Source of the DNA: Lepiota brunneoincarnata
Taxonomy: Eukaryota; Basidiomycota; Agaricomycetes; Agaricales; Agaricaceae
Direction of reading: 5' to 3'
Length of the DNA: 41,380 nt
Assembly: GCA_023014365.1 (NCBI GenBank)
Contig: JAEBUN010000091.1
Span: 1-41,380, forward strand
The stretch's first letter is position 1, and each line of letters begins with the position of its first letter. A model generated the notes under the pieces. The model ran no database searches, was not told where the DNA came from, and saw only the letters and a program-made list of their open reading frames with translations. The position numbers and the translations under genes were made by a program. Positions 9,660 to 18,900 of this stretch are shown piece after piece.

Positions 9660-11066
9660 ATGGTCTCTCGAACAGTCACCCGTACCCGCACTCTCGTGTC
9701 CCCGGCTGTTTGCCGTAGTAGACGTGTCGCTCGGCAACCCCTTTCCGAAGAACTGCAACCCGACTCCCCGAGGGCTCCTCGCTCTCGTCTACAATCGGTC
9801 GCACCATCGACTCCCGACCGCTTCTCTGAAGATATCCAACCTTCGTTATTTCGGACTCCCGACAGTCCCGACGAGGGCCCCGACCCCAATCCTGATCCCA
9901 GTGACCCTGGTGATCCCAACGACAATCCTGACAATGGGGACGGGCCCCCGGACGACGACGAACCATCAGACAACGGCGACAACAACAACAACGTTCCACC
10001 TGGCAACACCCGAGACGACCATGACAGACTTCTACTCCGAGTCTTCCAACGCATAGCCGATCAAATGGACGGCCGTGGGAACTCTCAAGCCCCACAGCCC
10101 CCTCGATCTCCCCGTACCAAAGCTTGCGAACCTGACATCTTTACAGGTTCTGACCCCGCCAAACTCAAACCCTTCCTCTTCCAATGTCAGCTCTATTTCC
10201 GTACTAACCCGGCCCAGTTCGCTATCCCCGCCACCAAGGTCAACTTCGCGTTGACATACCTCACAGGCGTGGCACAGCAGCACTTCAAAATCGGCCTCGA
10301 CGAGGCCGACAACCACGGAATAATACATGACTGGATCGAGGACTGGGACCAGTTCACCCTGGAATTACAGACCAATTTCGGTCCTGTGGATCCGACCGGA
10401 GAAGCTGCTGAGCAGCTTGACTCCCTCCGAATGCGCTACGACGAGAAAATCGCCGTCTACAACGTCGACTTTCTCCGCCTGGCTGGCCAACTCCGTTGGG
10501 GCGACGAAGTATTTTGTCACCGCTACTACAAAGGCCTCCCCGACCGCATCCAGGACATCCTGTCCAATCGGCCCGACGGCAAACCCAACACCTTCATCGA
10601 AATGCGGGCAGCAGCGATGAAGATCGACGCCCGCTATTGGGAGCACCAACGTGAGAAGGCCCACGCCAAAGCCGCTTCGGACCCGACCGCCTCTAGGAAA
10701 CCTGGAGGCAATCCATCCCCATCCACCTCGTCCAACACCCAACCTGCCGCCAAGCCTGCCAACAGTAACAACAAAGGCAGCACCCCCAACAACAACAACT
10801 TCAAGGGTAATCCGCCCAACCCGTCCACTGGTCAAAAATCGGCCCCGCCCAAATCCGACCTTGCTAGTAAACTTGGTAAGGACGGTAAATTAACCCCCAA
10901 GGAACGTCAACGACGTTTCGACAATAACCTCTGCCTTGTCTGCGCAGATCCCAATCACAGGGCTGCTAACTGTGACAAGAAAAAATTCCCTGACGCCAAG
11001 GCTAAAGGCCGACAGGCTCAGCTTCCTGAGACAGACGCGCCGGCTCTCCCGAGCTCGGAAAAATAG
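9660..11066 (+). CDS. gag: Gypsy Gag
   Basis: 468 aa starting at ATG 9660, 54 bases after the LTR, ending TAG 11064-11066. The N-terminal 110 residues are Pro/Asp-rich and look disordered. A conserved retrotransposon Gag core follows (about 120-330; DIFTGSDPAKLKPFL, FCHRYYKGLPDRI). A low-complexity Asn/Pro/Ser linker leads to one CCHC zinc knuckle, CLVCADPNHRAANC (about 424-437), for RNA packaging. The protein forms the particle shell. A near-identical copy is at 21747-23147. The reading frame is fully intact. Pol follows in the -1 frame. Confidence 0.95.
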   Translation: MVSRTVTRTRTLVSPAVCRSRRVARQPLSEELQPDSPRAPRSRLQSVAPSTPDRFSEDIQPSLFRTPDSPDEGPDPNPDPSDPGDPNDNPDNGDGPPDDDEPSDNGDNNNNVPPGNTRDDHDRLLLRVFQRIADQMDGRGNSQAPQPPRSPRTKACEPDIFTGSDPAKLKPFLFQCQLYFRTNPAQFAIPATKVNFALTYLTGVAQQHFKIGLDEADNHGIIHDWIEDWDQFTLELQTNFGPVDPTGEAAEQLDSLRMRYDEKIAVYNVDFLRLAGQLRWGDEVFCHRYYKGLPDRIQDILSNRPDGKPNTFIEMRAAAMKIDARYWEHQREKAHAKAASDPTASRKPGGNPSPSTSSNTQPAAKPANSNNKGSTPNNNNFKGNPPNPSTGQKSAPPKSDLASKLGKDGKLTPKERQRRFDNNLCLVCADPNHRAANCDKKKFPDAKAKGRQAQLPETDAPALPSSEK

Positions 11067-11102
11067 TCGGCGGTCCTCAGGCCTCTGCACAGACTGAGGA
11101 TC
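11057..11102 (+). promoter_or_regulatory. Putative -1 ribosomal frameshift signal at gag/pol junction
   Basis: GGAAAAA (11057-11063) immediately precedes the gag TAG. After an 8-nt spacer comes a hairpin: GGTCCTCAG (11072-11080) pairs with CTGAGGATC (11094-11102) over 9 bp including one G-U, with a 13-nt loop. Pol is open in the -1 frame here. The whole module is identical at 23138-23183. The heptamer is not a perfect X XXY YYZ, because re-pairing in the P site would be imperfect, so efficiency is uncertain. Confidence 0.6.
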
Positions 11103-14100
11103 GCATTGAACTCTGCTGTGCTCCAGAGAGTTTCCATCTCAATGCGTCCGCTCTTTCTGACCCGAACTCTTTTCATATTACATTAACTTCTCCTTTAGTT
11201 ACTTCTTTATCTTCTGTTTCCGCTTCCGTACTCTCCGCTTCGGACCTGCTTTCTACAACGGACAATGTAGTTAGTTCTGATTTCTCTTCTCTTTCTCCTT
11301 TCAAGGCTCTTGTTGATAGTGGTTCTACTCACTGTTTTGTGGACTCATCTTTTGTTCGTTCTCATAGTTTTCCAACCTTGTCCATCCCGGCTATTGAACT
11401 TCGGTTATTTGACGGAACCTCAAATGCCTACATTACGGAGCTTGTGCAACTGCCTGTATCTTTCCCCTCCGGTGAATCTATCATTTTGGACACTTATGTC
11501 ACCCGGCTCGACTCTTCCTGTTCTGTGGTCTTAGGACACAACTGGCTCACCCGCTACAATCCGTTGATTGACTGGGCTTTGGGCAGTATCACTTTCCGGC
11601 CATCCCTACTCGAGAATCCTGCTTCCGTCTCTACCTGCGTCGCACCCGCATCGGCCCCGCTTATGGCCGCCCCTGACACTCCTGACCTAGGCTCACCACC
11701 CCTGTCCGGGACCTCGTCCCAATCTGCCCCCATTGCGAAACCGCATGTCTCCCTGATAAACGCTCCTGCCTTTGTCCGCGCTGCCAAGCTCCCTGGCTCC
11801 CAACAATTCCGAATCAACCTCTCCGCCGCCTCCGCATCGGCCGCGTCTTCTTCCGTCTCCGAAGACCCGACTAACCTCTCGTCCATCCCCGAGGAATACC
11901 ATGAGTTCGCAGATGTTTTCAGTAAATTGCGTGCTGACACACTCGCTCCACACCGCCCTTACGACCTCCAGATTAACCTAGAGGACAGCGGTCAGCCTCC
12001 GGTCGGTACCATCTATTCCCTTTCACAATCAGAGCTTGGAGCTCTACGTGATTTTATTGACGAACATTTGTCCATTGGGTTCATTCGCCCTTCCACTTCT
12101 CCTCATGGAGCCCCGGTCCTCTTCGTCAAGAAAAAGGACGGCTCCCTACGCTTATGTGTTGATTTTAGAGGTCTCAACCGTATTACCAAGAAGGACCGCT
12201 ACCCCCTTCCGCTCATCTCCGACCTCTTAGACTCTCCTCGCAAAGCCCGCGTATATACCAAAATCGACCTCCGTCACGCTTACCATCTTGTCCACGTTGC
12301 TGACGGCGACGAATGGAAGACTGCCTTTCGGACCCGCTACGGCTCCTTCGAATGGATGGTTATGCCTTTCGGCCTCACCAACGCCCCTGCCACTTTCCAG
12401 CGGTTCATGAACGATATATTCAAGGACATGCTCGACGTCTGCGTCACCATCTATCTTGACGATATCCTGATATACTCCGACAACCATAGTATCCATCGTG
12501 ACCAAGTCAAGGAGGTCCTCAAGCGGCTCTGACAACACGGTCTATATGCCCGCCCCGACAAATGCCAGTTCCACTCTGACACAGTGGAATATCTCGGCTA
12601 CATTCTTTCCCCCGACGGTCTCCGAATGGACCAATCTAAGGTCAAGACCATCCAGGAGTGGCCTGAACCCAAGAAAGTCAAGGACATCCAGTCCTTCTTA
12701 GGTTTCGCCAATTTCTATCGTCGCTTCATTCACGGTTACTCTGACATCGTCGTTCCGCTCACTCGCCTCACCCGCAAAGACGTGAAATGGAATTTCACTA
12801 ACAAATGTCGCGAAGCCTTCAGTTCCCTGAAAGAAGCATTCATATCCGCCCCCGTCCTCACTCCTTGGACCCCTGACGCTCAGATCATTGTTGAGACCGA
12901 CGCCTCCGACTACGCCCTTGCGGCCATCCTCTCTATCATCGCTGATGATGGTGAGGTTCACCCCGTTGCATTCCATTCCCGCACCTTTAACATGGCCAAA
13001 CTTAATTATGACACCCACGACAAGGAACTCCTGGCGATATTCGAGGCTTTCCGTATCTGGCGGCACTATCTTGAGGGTGCCCCTCTTACTATTGATGTAG
13101 TCACCGACCACAAAAACCTCGAGTACTTCTGCACCACCAAGATCCTTACTCGCCGCCAAGCTCGTTGGTCCGAGTTCCTATCCCAATTCCACCTCGTCAT
13201 CCGGTTCCGACCCGGCCGCCTCGGCACCAAGCCTGACGCCCTAACTAGATGATGGGACGTCTACCCTAAAGGGGGGAATAGCGACTATGCATCAGTCAAC
13301 CCGCACAATTTCCGGCCCGTATTCACCCACGAGCAGCTCGTGGCCTCCGTCCGCGCCACCACTCTTTACGCCCCTTCCCTTCGCGCCGCTGTAGTCATGG
13401 ATCTCGACCAGCTACACCGCGATATCCTCGCCGCCCTACCAGCGGATCCGACCGCCTCCGCCCATCTTGCTAGCCCAGAAGGCCGTTGGTCAGTTAATGA
13501 TAAAGGTTTCCTCCTCTTAGACGACAGAATCTACGTCCCTGACGCCGACAATCTCCGACTTCGGGTCCTCCAGTACAAGCACGATCATGTCCTAGCTGGC
13601 CACTTCGGTCAGAATAAAACGCTGGAACTCATCCGGCGTGAATATACCTGGCCTAGTGTCCGCACCTTCGTCAAAGATTTCTGTAAGTCTTGTGTCACCT
13701 GTATGAGGTCTAAACCCCAGCACCACCGCCCCTATGGTCTCCTCAAGCAACTCCCCATCCCTGAATGCCCGTGGAATTCAATCTCCATGGACTTCATCGA
13801 AAAACTCCCTGCCTCCTCCGGCTACGATGCCATCCTAGTAATAGTCGACAGACTCACCAAGCAATCCTTATTCATCCCCACCTACGATACCGTCACTTCC
13901 TCCGACCTCGCCCGCCTATTCGTCCTCCACGTCTTCTCCAAGCACGGCGTACCCGAACATGTTACCTCCAACCGCGGCTCCGAATTCGTCTCCCACTTCT
14001 TCTGCTCCCTAGGACAAGCCCTCGACATGAAACTACACTTCACTTCGGGCTATCATCCAGAAGGCGACGGACAGACGGAACGCACCAACCAGACCCTGGA

Positions 14101-14866
14101 ACAATATCTCCGGGTCTATTGTAACTACCAACAGGACAATTGGTCTGAATTACTACCACTAGCTGAGTTTGCATACAATAACGCCCCTAGTGCCACTACC
14201 GGTATCTCCCCGTTCTTCGCTAACAAAGGATACCATCCAAATATCACAGTTCACCCTGAACGCGACCTCGCCTCCGCCCGGGCCCGCCATTTTGCTGTTG
14301 ATCTCAACGACCTACACACCACCTTGAAGTCTGAAATAGCGTTAGCCCAGCAACGCTATCAGGCCTCCGCCGACGCCCGCTGACTCCCCGCCCCGGACTT
14401 CAAGGTTGGACAAAAGGTATTCGTGAAAGCCCAATTCTTCCGCACCACCCATCCTTCCAAAAAACTCTCCGAAAAGTTCCTTGGGCCTTATGAGATCATT
14501 GCACAAGCAGGTACCCATTCCTTTACACTCCGACTTCCTGATTCCATGTGTGGGGTACACCCCGTCTTCCATGTTTCCATGCTCGAACCGGCTACGCCTA
14601 ACACCATACCCGCCCGATCGGACCTGCCACCTGCGCCAGTTTCTATTGACGGTGAACCAGAATACGAGATTGCCCGCATCGTCGATTCAAAGATTGATCG
14701 GCGCCGCGCATGCAAGCTCCTCTATAAAGTCATCTGGTTAGGTTATGAAGATACTGAAGAAGAATCCTCGTGGTTACCGGCAACCGAGCTTGAACACGCT
14801 ACCGATCTAGTAGAGGCTTTCCACTCCTCTTACCCCTCTAAGCCTGGTCCCCTCCATTCACTCTGA
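11064..14866 (+). pseudogene. pol: Gypsy Pol polyprotein with three in-frame TGA codons
   Basis: One continuous frame (-1 relative to gag) runs to TGA 14864-14866. Protease: ALVDSGSTHCF (Asp codon 11315). Reverse transcriptase: about 11990-12600, YLDDIL at 12452-12469. RNase H: about 12880-13250 (ETDASDYALAAIL, THDKELLAI). Integrase: HHCC about 13590-13710, then the DDE core. Chromodomain: about 14650-14825. Three nonsense codons interrupt it: TGA at 12530-12532, 13250-13252 and 14381-14383. Elements 1 or 4 have CGA or CGG Arg at these sites. The second catalytic Asp of integrase is Asn (13970-13972, TSNRGS against TSDRGS in element 1). All four are compatible with transitions at or next to CpG. 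Length and domain order are otherwise complete. Confidence 0.95.
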
Positions 14867-14925
14867 ATCTTCCGCTGACCACCCACCACACCAAGAAACA
14901 AAAAATATTATTGGACATGTACAAA

Positions 14926-15990
14926 CTACTTGTCTGTATCGTTCCCAGAGGTACGGGGCGGCGCCGCCGCGTCCTCCATCATACCTCGCACCTCCTCCTC
15001 CGAAATGCCCCTGATACTCTCCGACTCCAACTCCTCCGTCTCCGTAATACCCCTACTCGGCCAATCACCATCCACCTGCGCTTCCCAACGCCGCAGCTGT
15101 TCGTAGCGGCCAGCCATCAATTCGAACTTATCCACCCTCTCCCCCAACCGAGCAATGGCCCGTTTGAGCCGCACCTCCATGATATTCACCCGCTTGAGGG
15201 TCTTCTGGTGCCCCTCCTCGATGAGTCGCTTCAGCTCTACGTGATCTTTTGGTCAGCAAACCTCGCAGCCAGAAACCCCTACTCACCTTCAAATTGGTGG
15301 TCCGGCATACCTCCGGCCCCGCTCGGCTCCGTCTCTTCTTGACCCCCGCATCGTTTCTTCATTTTGCTACACCGTCGGCAACTCCTAGTGTTGCTGGGAC
15401 CTTTGTCAGCATTTATCATCATTGGAATTCTTGTAGTTACTTACCTGCCGGCAATCTCACACCGGACCTCATCCCGCTGGCATCTCCAGCACGGGTTATC
15501 GCCCCCGAAAATGTGTTTGTTGCCCCGCCCTCGCCTTCCCCTTCCCCTTTCCCCTTCCCTTCGCATCTGAGTCTTTGGACTCCTCCTCCTCCTCCTCTTC
15601 GTCCCTCGCCGCGTCTTCGCCCGTGTAATTCGGGTCGGACTCTTCCTGGTCGATTTCCATGGGCTGCTCGGGCAGGCGGCTGGACGAAGCCGTCGTGGTC
15701 ATCGCAACGAGTCGGGCCCGGATTGCCCGACGTTCATCCTCAGCAGCTTCCTCTTGCTGCCGCCTGATCTCTTCTGCCCGTCGCTCCCTAGCCCGCTCCT
15801 CCGCTTGCCGCTGACGCAGTTCAATCATACGTCGCCGGTCTTCCTCTTGACGCTCTGCCGCCAACCGCCGTTCCTCCTCTTCCAACCTCTCGATCTCCTT
15901 CCGCATCCGCTCCTCCTGCTCCGCCTTTTCCCTCAGCAACTGCGCCTTGCGCTCCGCCGCGGTTGGTTGTCGAGACGATTGACTGCTCAT
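14926..15990 (-). pseudogene. Antisense coiled-coil Zn2Cys6 gene of the gypsy element, copy 2 (frameshift)
   Basis: Best view of the gene. Exon 1 (15990-15445): ATG, Gln/Arg/Glu-rich coiled coil (about residues 10-105), acidic patch, GRGKGKGKAR, then the first half-cluster. Intron 1 (15385-15444, GTAAGT...AG, 60 nt). Exon 2 (15287-15384) with the second half-cluster. Intron 2 (15246-15286, GTGAGT...AG, 41 nt). Exon 3 (15245-14926): helix ELKRLIEEGHQ, RYEQLRRWEAQ, acidic tail, stop. Splicing gives C-x2-C-x6-C-x6-C-x2-C-x6-C, the spacing of fungal Zn2Cys6 factors. An apparent 11-bp deletion near 15520, relative to copy 1, shifts the frame before the cluster and creates TAA at 15496. Target and role are unknown. 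An alternative is a captured host gene; its presence in three elements argues it belongs to the family. Confidence 0.75.
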
Positions 15991-16038
15991 GGTGGTAGGA
16001 AGTCAAGTTGTGTATTTTCGGACCGAGCCAGTTCACCG

Positions 16039-16047
16039 TTTTTTATA
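16039..16047 (-). promoter_or_regulatory. TATA box of the antisense gene, copy 2
   Basis: TATAAAAAA on the minus strand, 57 bases upstream of the antisense ATG (15990). Spacing and sequence match the copy at 2871-2879. Confidence 0.55.
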
Positions 16048-16109
16048 CCCTGCCGGAATCTTCCAATGGGCCCCGGCCGAGGCCGCCTTGGGCCTCGAGG
16101 CTCGGCCCT

Positions 16110-16119
16110 AAAGGGGGGG
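16110..16119 (+). other. Polypurine tract of gypsy element 2
   Basis: AAAGGGGGGG then CAC, immediately before the 3' LTR. Confidence 0.85.
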
Positions 16120-16122
16120 CAC

Positions 16123-16782
16123 TGTCATATCCATGCCAACTCAGAGTCTAATCACTTAAACTTCGGCTTCTCGATTCCATGTGTGCTCCACACAACAACC
16201 CTCTGCCCTCCGACTCGGCCCCGACTTGCTCCGACCGCAACCCACTGCCCCAATCACGCGACCACCTCCACATGTGCTGTGGTCACCTGACCCTCGGTGT
16301 CTCTAGTTCCAGTCTCCATTTCCCGTCCGTAGTCACGATACGTTATCAGTCTCCATACCTGTACCGGTTTCCATTCCATTCATAATCTGTTCGTAATCCG
16401 TTGTAACTATATCAGCCTCCGCTTCGCTCCGCACATAATCAGTACGAGTCATAGTTCGTAAGGCCAGTAGTATATGTACTGTAGGTACTTGGCTTGTACT
16501 CCTCAGTCTGATAATCGATTCGAGCAGCGGACCAGCTCCCTGTTCTCTATCCTCTCTTCTCTTCTGCCTTGCTCCGCTTCGGCCCCGACTTCCTGAAATA
16601 CGGACTAGGACAGTAGGAGGGCACAGCACATACGCTGAGGCCGCAAGTCCAACCCCCCGCCCGACGTACTCCGCCTCGGTCCCGAAGTCTACATACTGAC
16701 TTCGCCCTGTCCCCCGGTTACCTTATATCAAGGTTACCACCCCAACCCTCCGCCTCGGTCCCGACCCGCACCGGCTCTAACA
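16123..16782 (+). repeat. Gypsy element 2 3' LTR (C)
   Basis: 660 bp, the partner of 8946-9605. I count 14 differences, all transitions, 12 of them at CpG positions. Its TATA box has changed to TATATGTA. Confidence 0.97.
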
Positions 16783-16787
16783 ATGCC
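16783..16787. repeat. Target-site duplication (right) of gypsy element 2
   Basis: ATGCC, identical to 8941-8945. Confidence 0.95.
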
Positions 16788-17024
16788 ATTCTTAACCATG
16801 CGCCGATAGGGAGCTATCGGAGGCATTTTTTCCCACAGGAAGGCTATTCCTGTTGCTGCGGGTTTTGGGAGGAGACCCGTGAGCATGTGTTCTGGAGCTG
16901 CCCTAGGCACTCCATGGTGGGGGTCCCGGCTACAGTTGAGGCCCTCATTGCTTTCCTCGAGGTGTCCCCGACCACGTTCGCATTCACTGAGAGGGCTGGG
17001 CCCCCCCCGGGGGGTATCGGCTAG
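16788..17024 (+). pseudogene. LINE ORF2 C-terminal region, second piece
   Basis: Continuation of the frame broken at 8945, reading ILNHAPIGSYRRHFFPQ and then CCCGFWEETREHVFWSCPRHS. The last motif (C-x-C, ETxEHVF, CPRH) is a zinc-binding-like signature typical of the C-terminus of RT proteins in this LINE type. It ends at TAG 17022-17024 after GGIG. The same C-terminus ends the copies at 20530, 27010 and 35972. Confidence 0.82.
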
Positions 17025-17384
17025 TAGTTCTGCCTGGTGCCCAGTCGGGGCCAGGCCGAGGCCTTGGTTATTCCCCCACCGTCTCTGGATGGCATGTAGG
17101 GATTTACGTGGGAATTGACCCCTAACCCCCGGCAGGGGGGGGACCTCGCCCCGGTTCGGTTCCCACGCTGTGCGCTGGGTGGCAGCCGTCTTCCTACCAC
17201 TGTTTGTTTGGGGCAGCTTCATCCTGGGCATGGGGAAACGCATGCCCGCATCCACGGTCACGCGTTGTATGTACAGATACCCTGTAGCTTATGGCACAGG
17301 TTGTACCATAGTTAGTAGCTGCATGCGGCCTCCCTACACGGCCTGCATTATAAATTGGAGATTTAAAAAAAAAAAAAAAAAAAA
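17025..17384 (+). other. LINE 3' UTR and poly(A) tail
   Basis: About 340 bp of non-coding sequence ending TTATAAATTGGAGATTT and a run of 20 A. The same tail, reverse-complemented, stands at 26650-27009 and 35648-35971. It probably contains the RNA element recognised by the LINE reverse transcriptase. Confidence 0.85.
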
Positions 17385-17396
17385 GACTTGGAGGAG
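17385..17396. repeat. Target-site duplication (right) of the LINE derivative
   Basis: GACTTGGAGGAG, identical to 7467-7478. Confidence 0.92.
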
Positions 17397-18787
17397 GGGA
17401 CCATTGCCGTAGGCTTCGAACCCGCTGGGAAGAACTGGGAGGCCCAGTCCTGGATCACATTAAGATCCGCAGTAGATGCGACCAGGTTGGTCGCAAGGGA
17501 CAGGCCATTGTATGCCGGAGAGGCAGACATGACATTAAGGGAGGACTTCATGTTGAGGAGGGCTCTGTTAGCTCCCACGATGACCTGGGATAGATCCTTG
17601 ACTGGGGGCCTAGGGCCCACGAACAGGATGACGACCTGGCGCCTTGTGGGGCCAGAAGTAGTGTTGCGAGGCCTCCCAGACGAAGGAGTGGGGGACCCCC
17701 TACCAACAGTGTGGAGGATATCCGCAGGGGAGAGGTGGGGGAAGGCCCTCACCATAGCAGCAATAGCCTCCACGACCTTGGTATTGCCATCCCTAGAGAC
17801 CGGGGGGGCGGCAGCCACTTGAGCAAAGGAGCGCTTGGCACCCCTGGGCTTGGTGGAGAGATTGACCTTTGGCGGCGGCGGAAGCGCCATCCGCGCGTAG
17901 GATATGCTGGCTTGCGACAGGCCCAGCCCTAGGGGGTTGGGTGGCAGCACAGGGGGAGGGGGGGCCTTGCCCTTGCCCTTGCCCTTAGACTTGGAGGATT
18001 TGGCCCCACCTGTCACCACTGCCGAGGTGGCATTGGAGTCAGGGGCCATGTCCATGGGGGCCAGCGCCTGGGCCAGCTGGGAGGGCAGGGCAGTCGCAGT
18101 TGGTCTGACCCAGCTGGGACCCCCAACTACCTCAGGGACGTCCATGATGCCACTCCCAAAAGGCCGCATCCCATCGATGATAGACTGACGGAGGGTGGTC
18201 TCGGTGGATGCCTCACACTTCAGTCCGTAATCTAAGGACCTGCAGTGCCCAGTGTGCTGCAGGAGTCCATCAAAAGCGAGCCAGGCCCTCTCCCAAGAGG
18301 GGCCCACCATCAGCGCCTCAGTGTGCTTCACAAAGTACTCCATGGCCAGATCAAACAACTCTGCTATTGCCTGAAGGTGATCTGCCTGACTGTCACCATC
18401 TGGTTCAGCAGCTAAGTTGACCCTCAGGGGGGAGATCGCAGGGGGGGCAAAGAGGGGGTGACCCCCTTCGCTGGAATTACACCTCGGCCACTTGGAAGAT
18501 GACCAAGATTTGTTAGAAAAGGCAGAGAGGCGAGAGACAGGGCGAGCCTGCCATAGCGTCTCCACTGGGTCGATGGCCATCCCACAAGGTGAGGAAACCG
18601 CAGCATGCATGCTTGCTGCTGTACCGTAGCGGCCAGCAGGCTCTTGAAGAGGGCTTCTTGGGGAGCTGGGGAACAGGACATCCAAAGGGTCCGTGGAGGG
18701 GGTAGGGGGGGGACTGTGGCCTTGGCCACGGGATCTACCACGATCCACCCCTCCTCATGAGGCCTGCTGGGAGGCTGAGGAGGACAT
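17385..18787 (-). pseudogene. LINE family 1 ORF1, N-terminal two thirds
   Basis: The frame begins at ATG 18785-18787 (MSSSASQQAS), hits TGA at 18755-18757, then stays open to 17385, where the inserted derivative's poly(A) cuts it at SSKS. Joined in order with 7478-6827, the protein would have about 680 residues. The N-terminal half is Pro/Ser/Ala-rich and has no domain I recognise. A conserved block (RRQVVILFVGPRPPVKDL and following, about 17580-17400) precedes the zinc knuckles and resembles KQVMLTLAGGGLPVNLGPI of family 2. The role is RNA binding and particle formation, by family analogy. Confidence 0.82.
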
Positions 18788-18900
18788 GTTCAGTTGTGGT
18801 TACCACTGGTCGAATCCAACAGTGGGGGTGTGCAGTACGAGACAATGAGCGAGGAAGTGGTTGTGGCTGTGCACACTGGTGGTGGTACCAGATCAAGAAG
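18788..18900 (-). other. LINE family 1 5' UTR remnant
   Basis: Upstream of the ORF1 ATG the minus strand carries GTGCACAGCCACA and flanking bases that resemble the family 2 leader at 36828-36845. It is cut near 18900 by gypsy element 3. Confidence 0.5.

Larger units (their letters stand above)
8946..16782 (+). mobile_element. Full-length Ty3/gypsy chromovirus element 2 (7837 bp)
   Basis: Two 660-bp LTRs enclose a self-primer binding site, gag, pol (protease, RT, RNase H, integrase, chromodomain), an antisense zinc-cluster gene and a polypurine tract. A perfect 5-bp duplication (ATGCC) flanks it, and removing it restores the LINE ORF2 frame. It is inactive by itself: pol has three in-frame TGA codons and the integrase lacks its second catalytic Asp. 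LTR divergence is 14 transitions in 660 bp by my count, so it is young but already hit by CpG decay. Confidence 0.97.
7479..17384 (+). mobile_element. Internally deleted, non-autonomous LINE derivative (split by gypsy element 2)
   Basis: Removing gypsy element 2 (8946-16782) and one ATGCC copy leaves about 2.06 kb. It consists of a 5' region (7479 to about 8645), the last quarter of LINE ORF2 (from about 8690), the 3' UTR and A20 at 17365-17384. It has no ORF1, endonuclease, RT or RNase H. A 12-bp duplication flanks it, so it moved by target-primed reverse transcription, presumably using the machinery of a full LINE. A second member with the same 5' core and 3' tail is at 35648-36794. Confidence 0.85.

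Noticed and set aside
9557..10835. Long minus-strand open frames across gag
   Set aside because: They are shadows of the GC-rich gag gene; low-complexity Gly/Ser/Val translations change freely between elements 2 and 4.
12530..14383. UGA read as Arg or as a programmed readthrough codon
   Set aside because: Sister copies have CGA or CGG at these sites, TGA also serves as the natural terminator of pol (1660, 14864), and the pattern matches general CpG decay.
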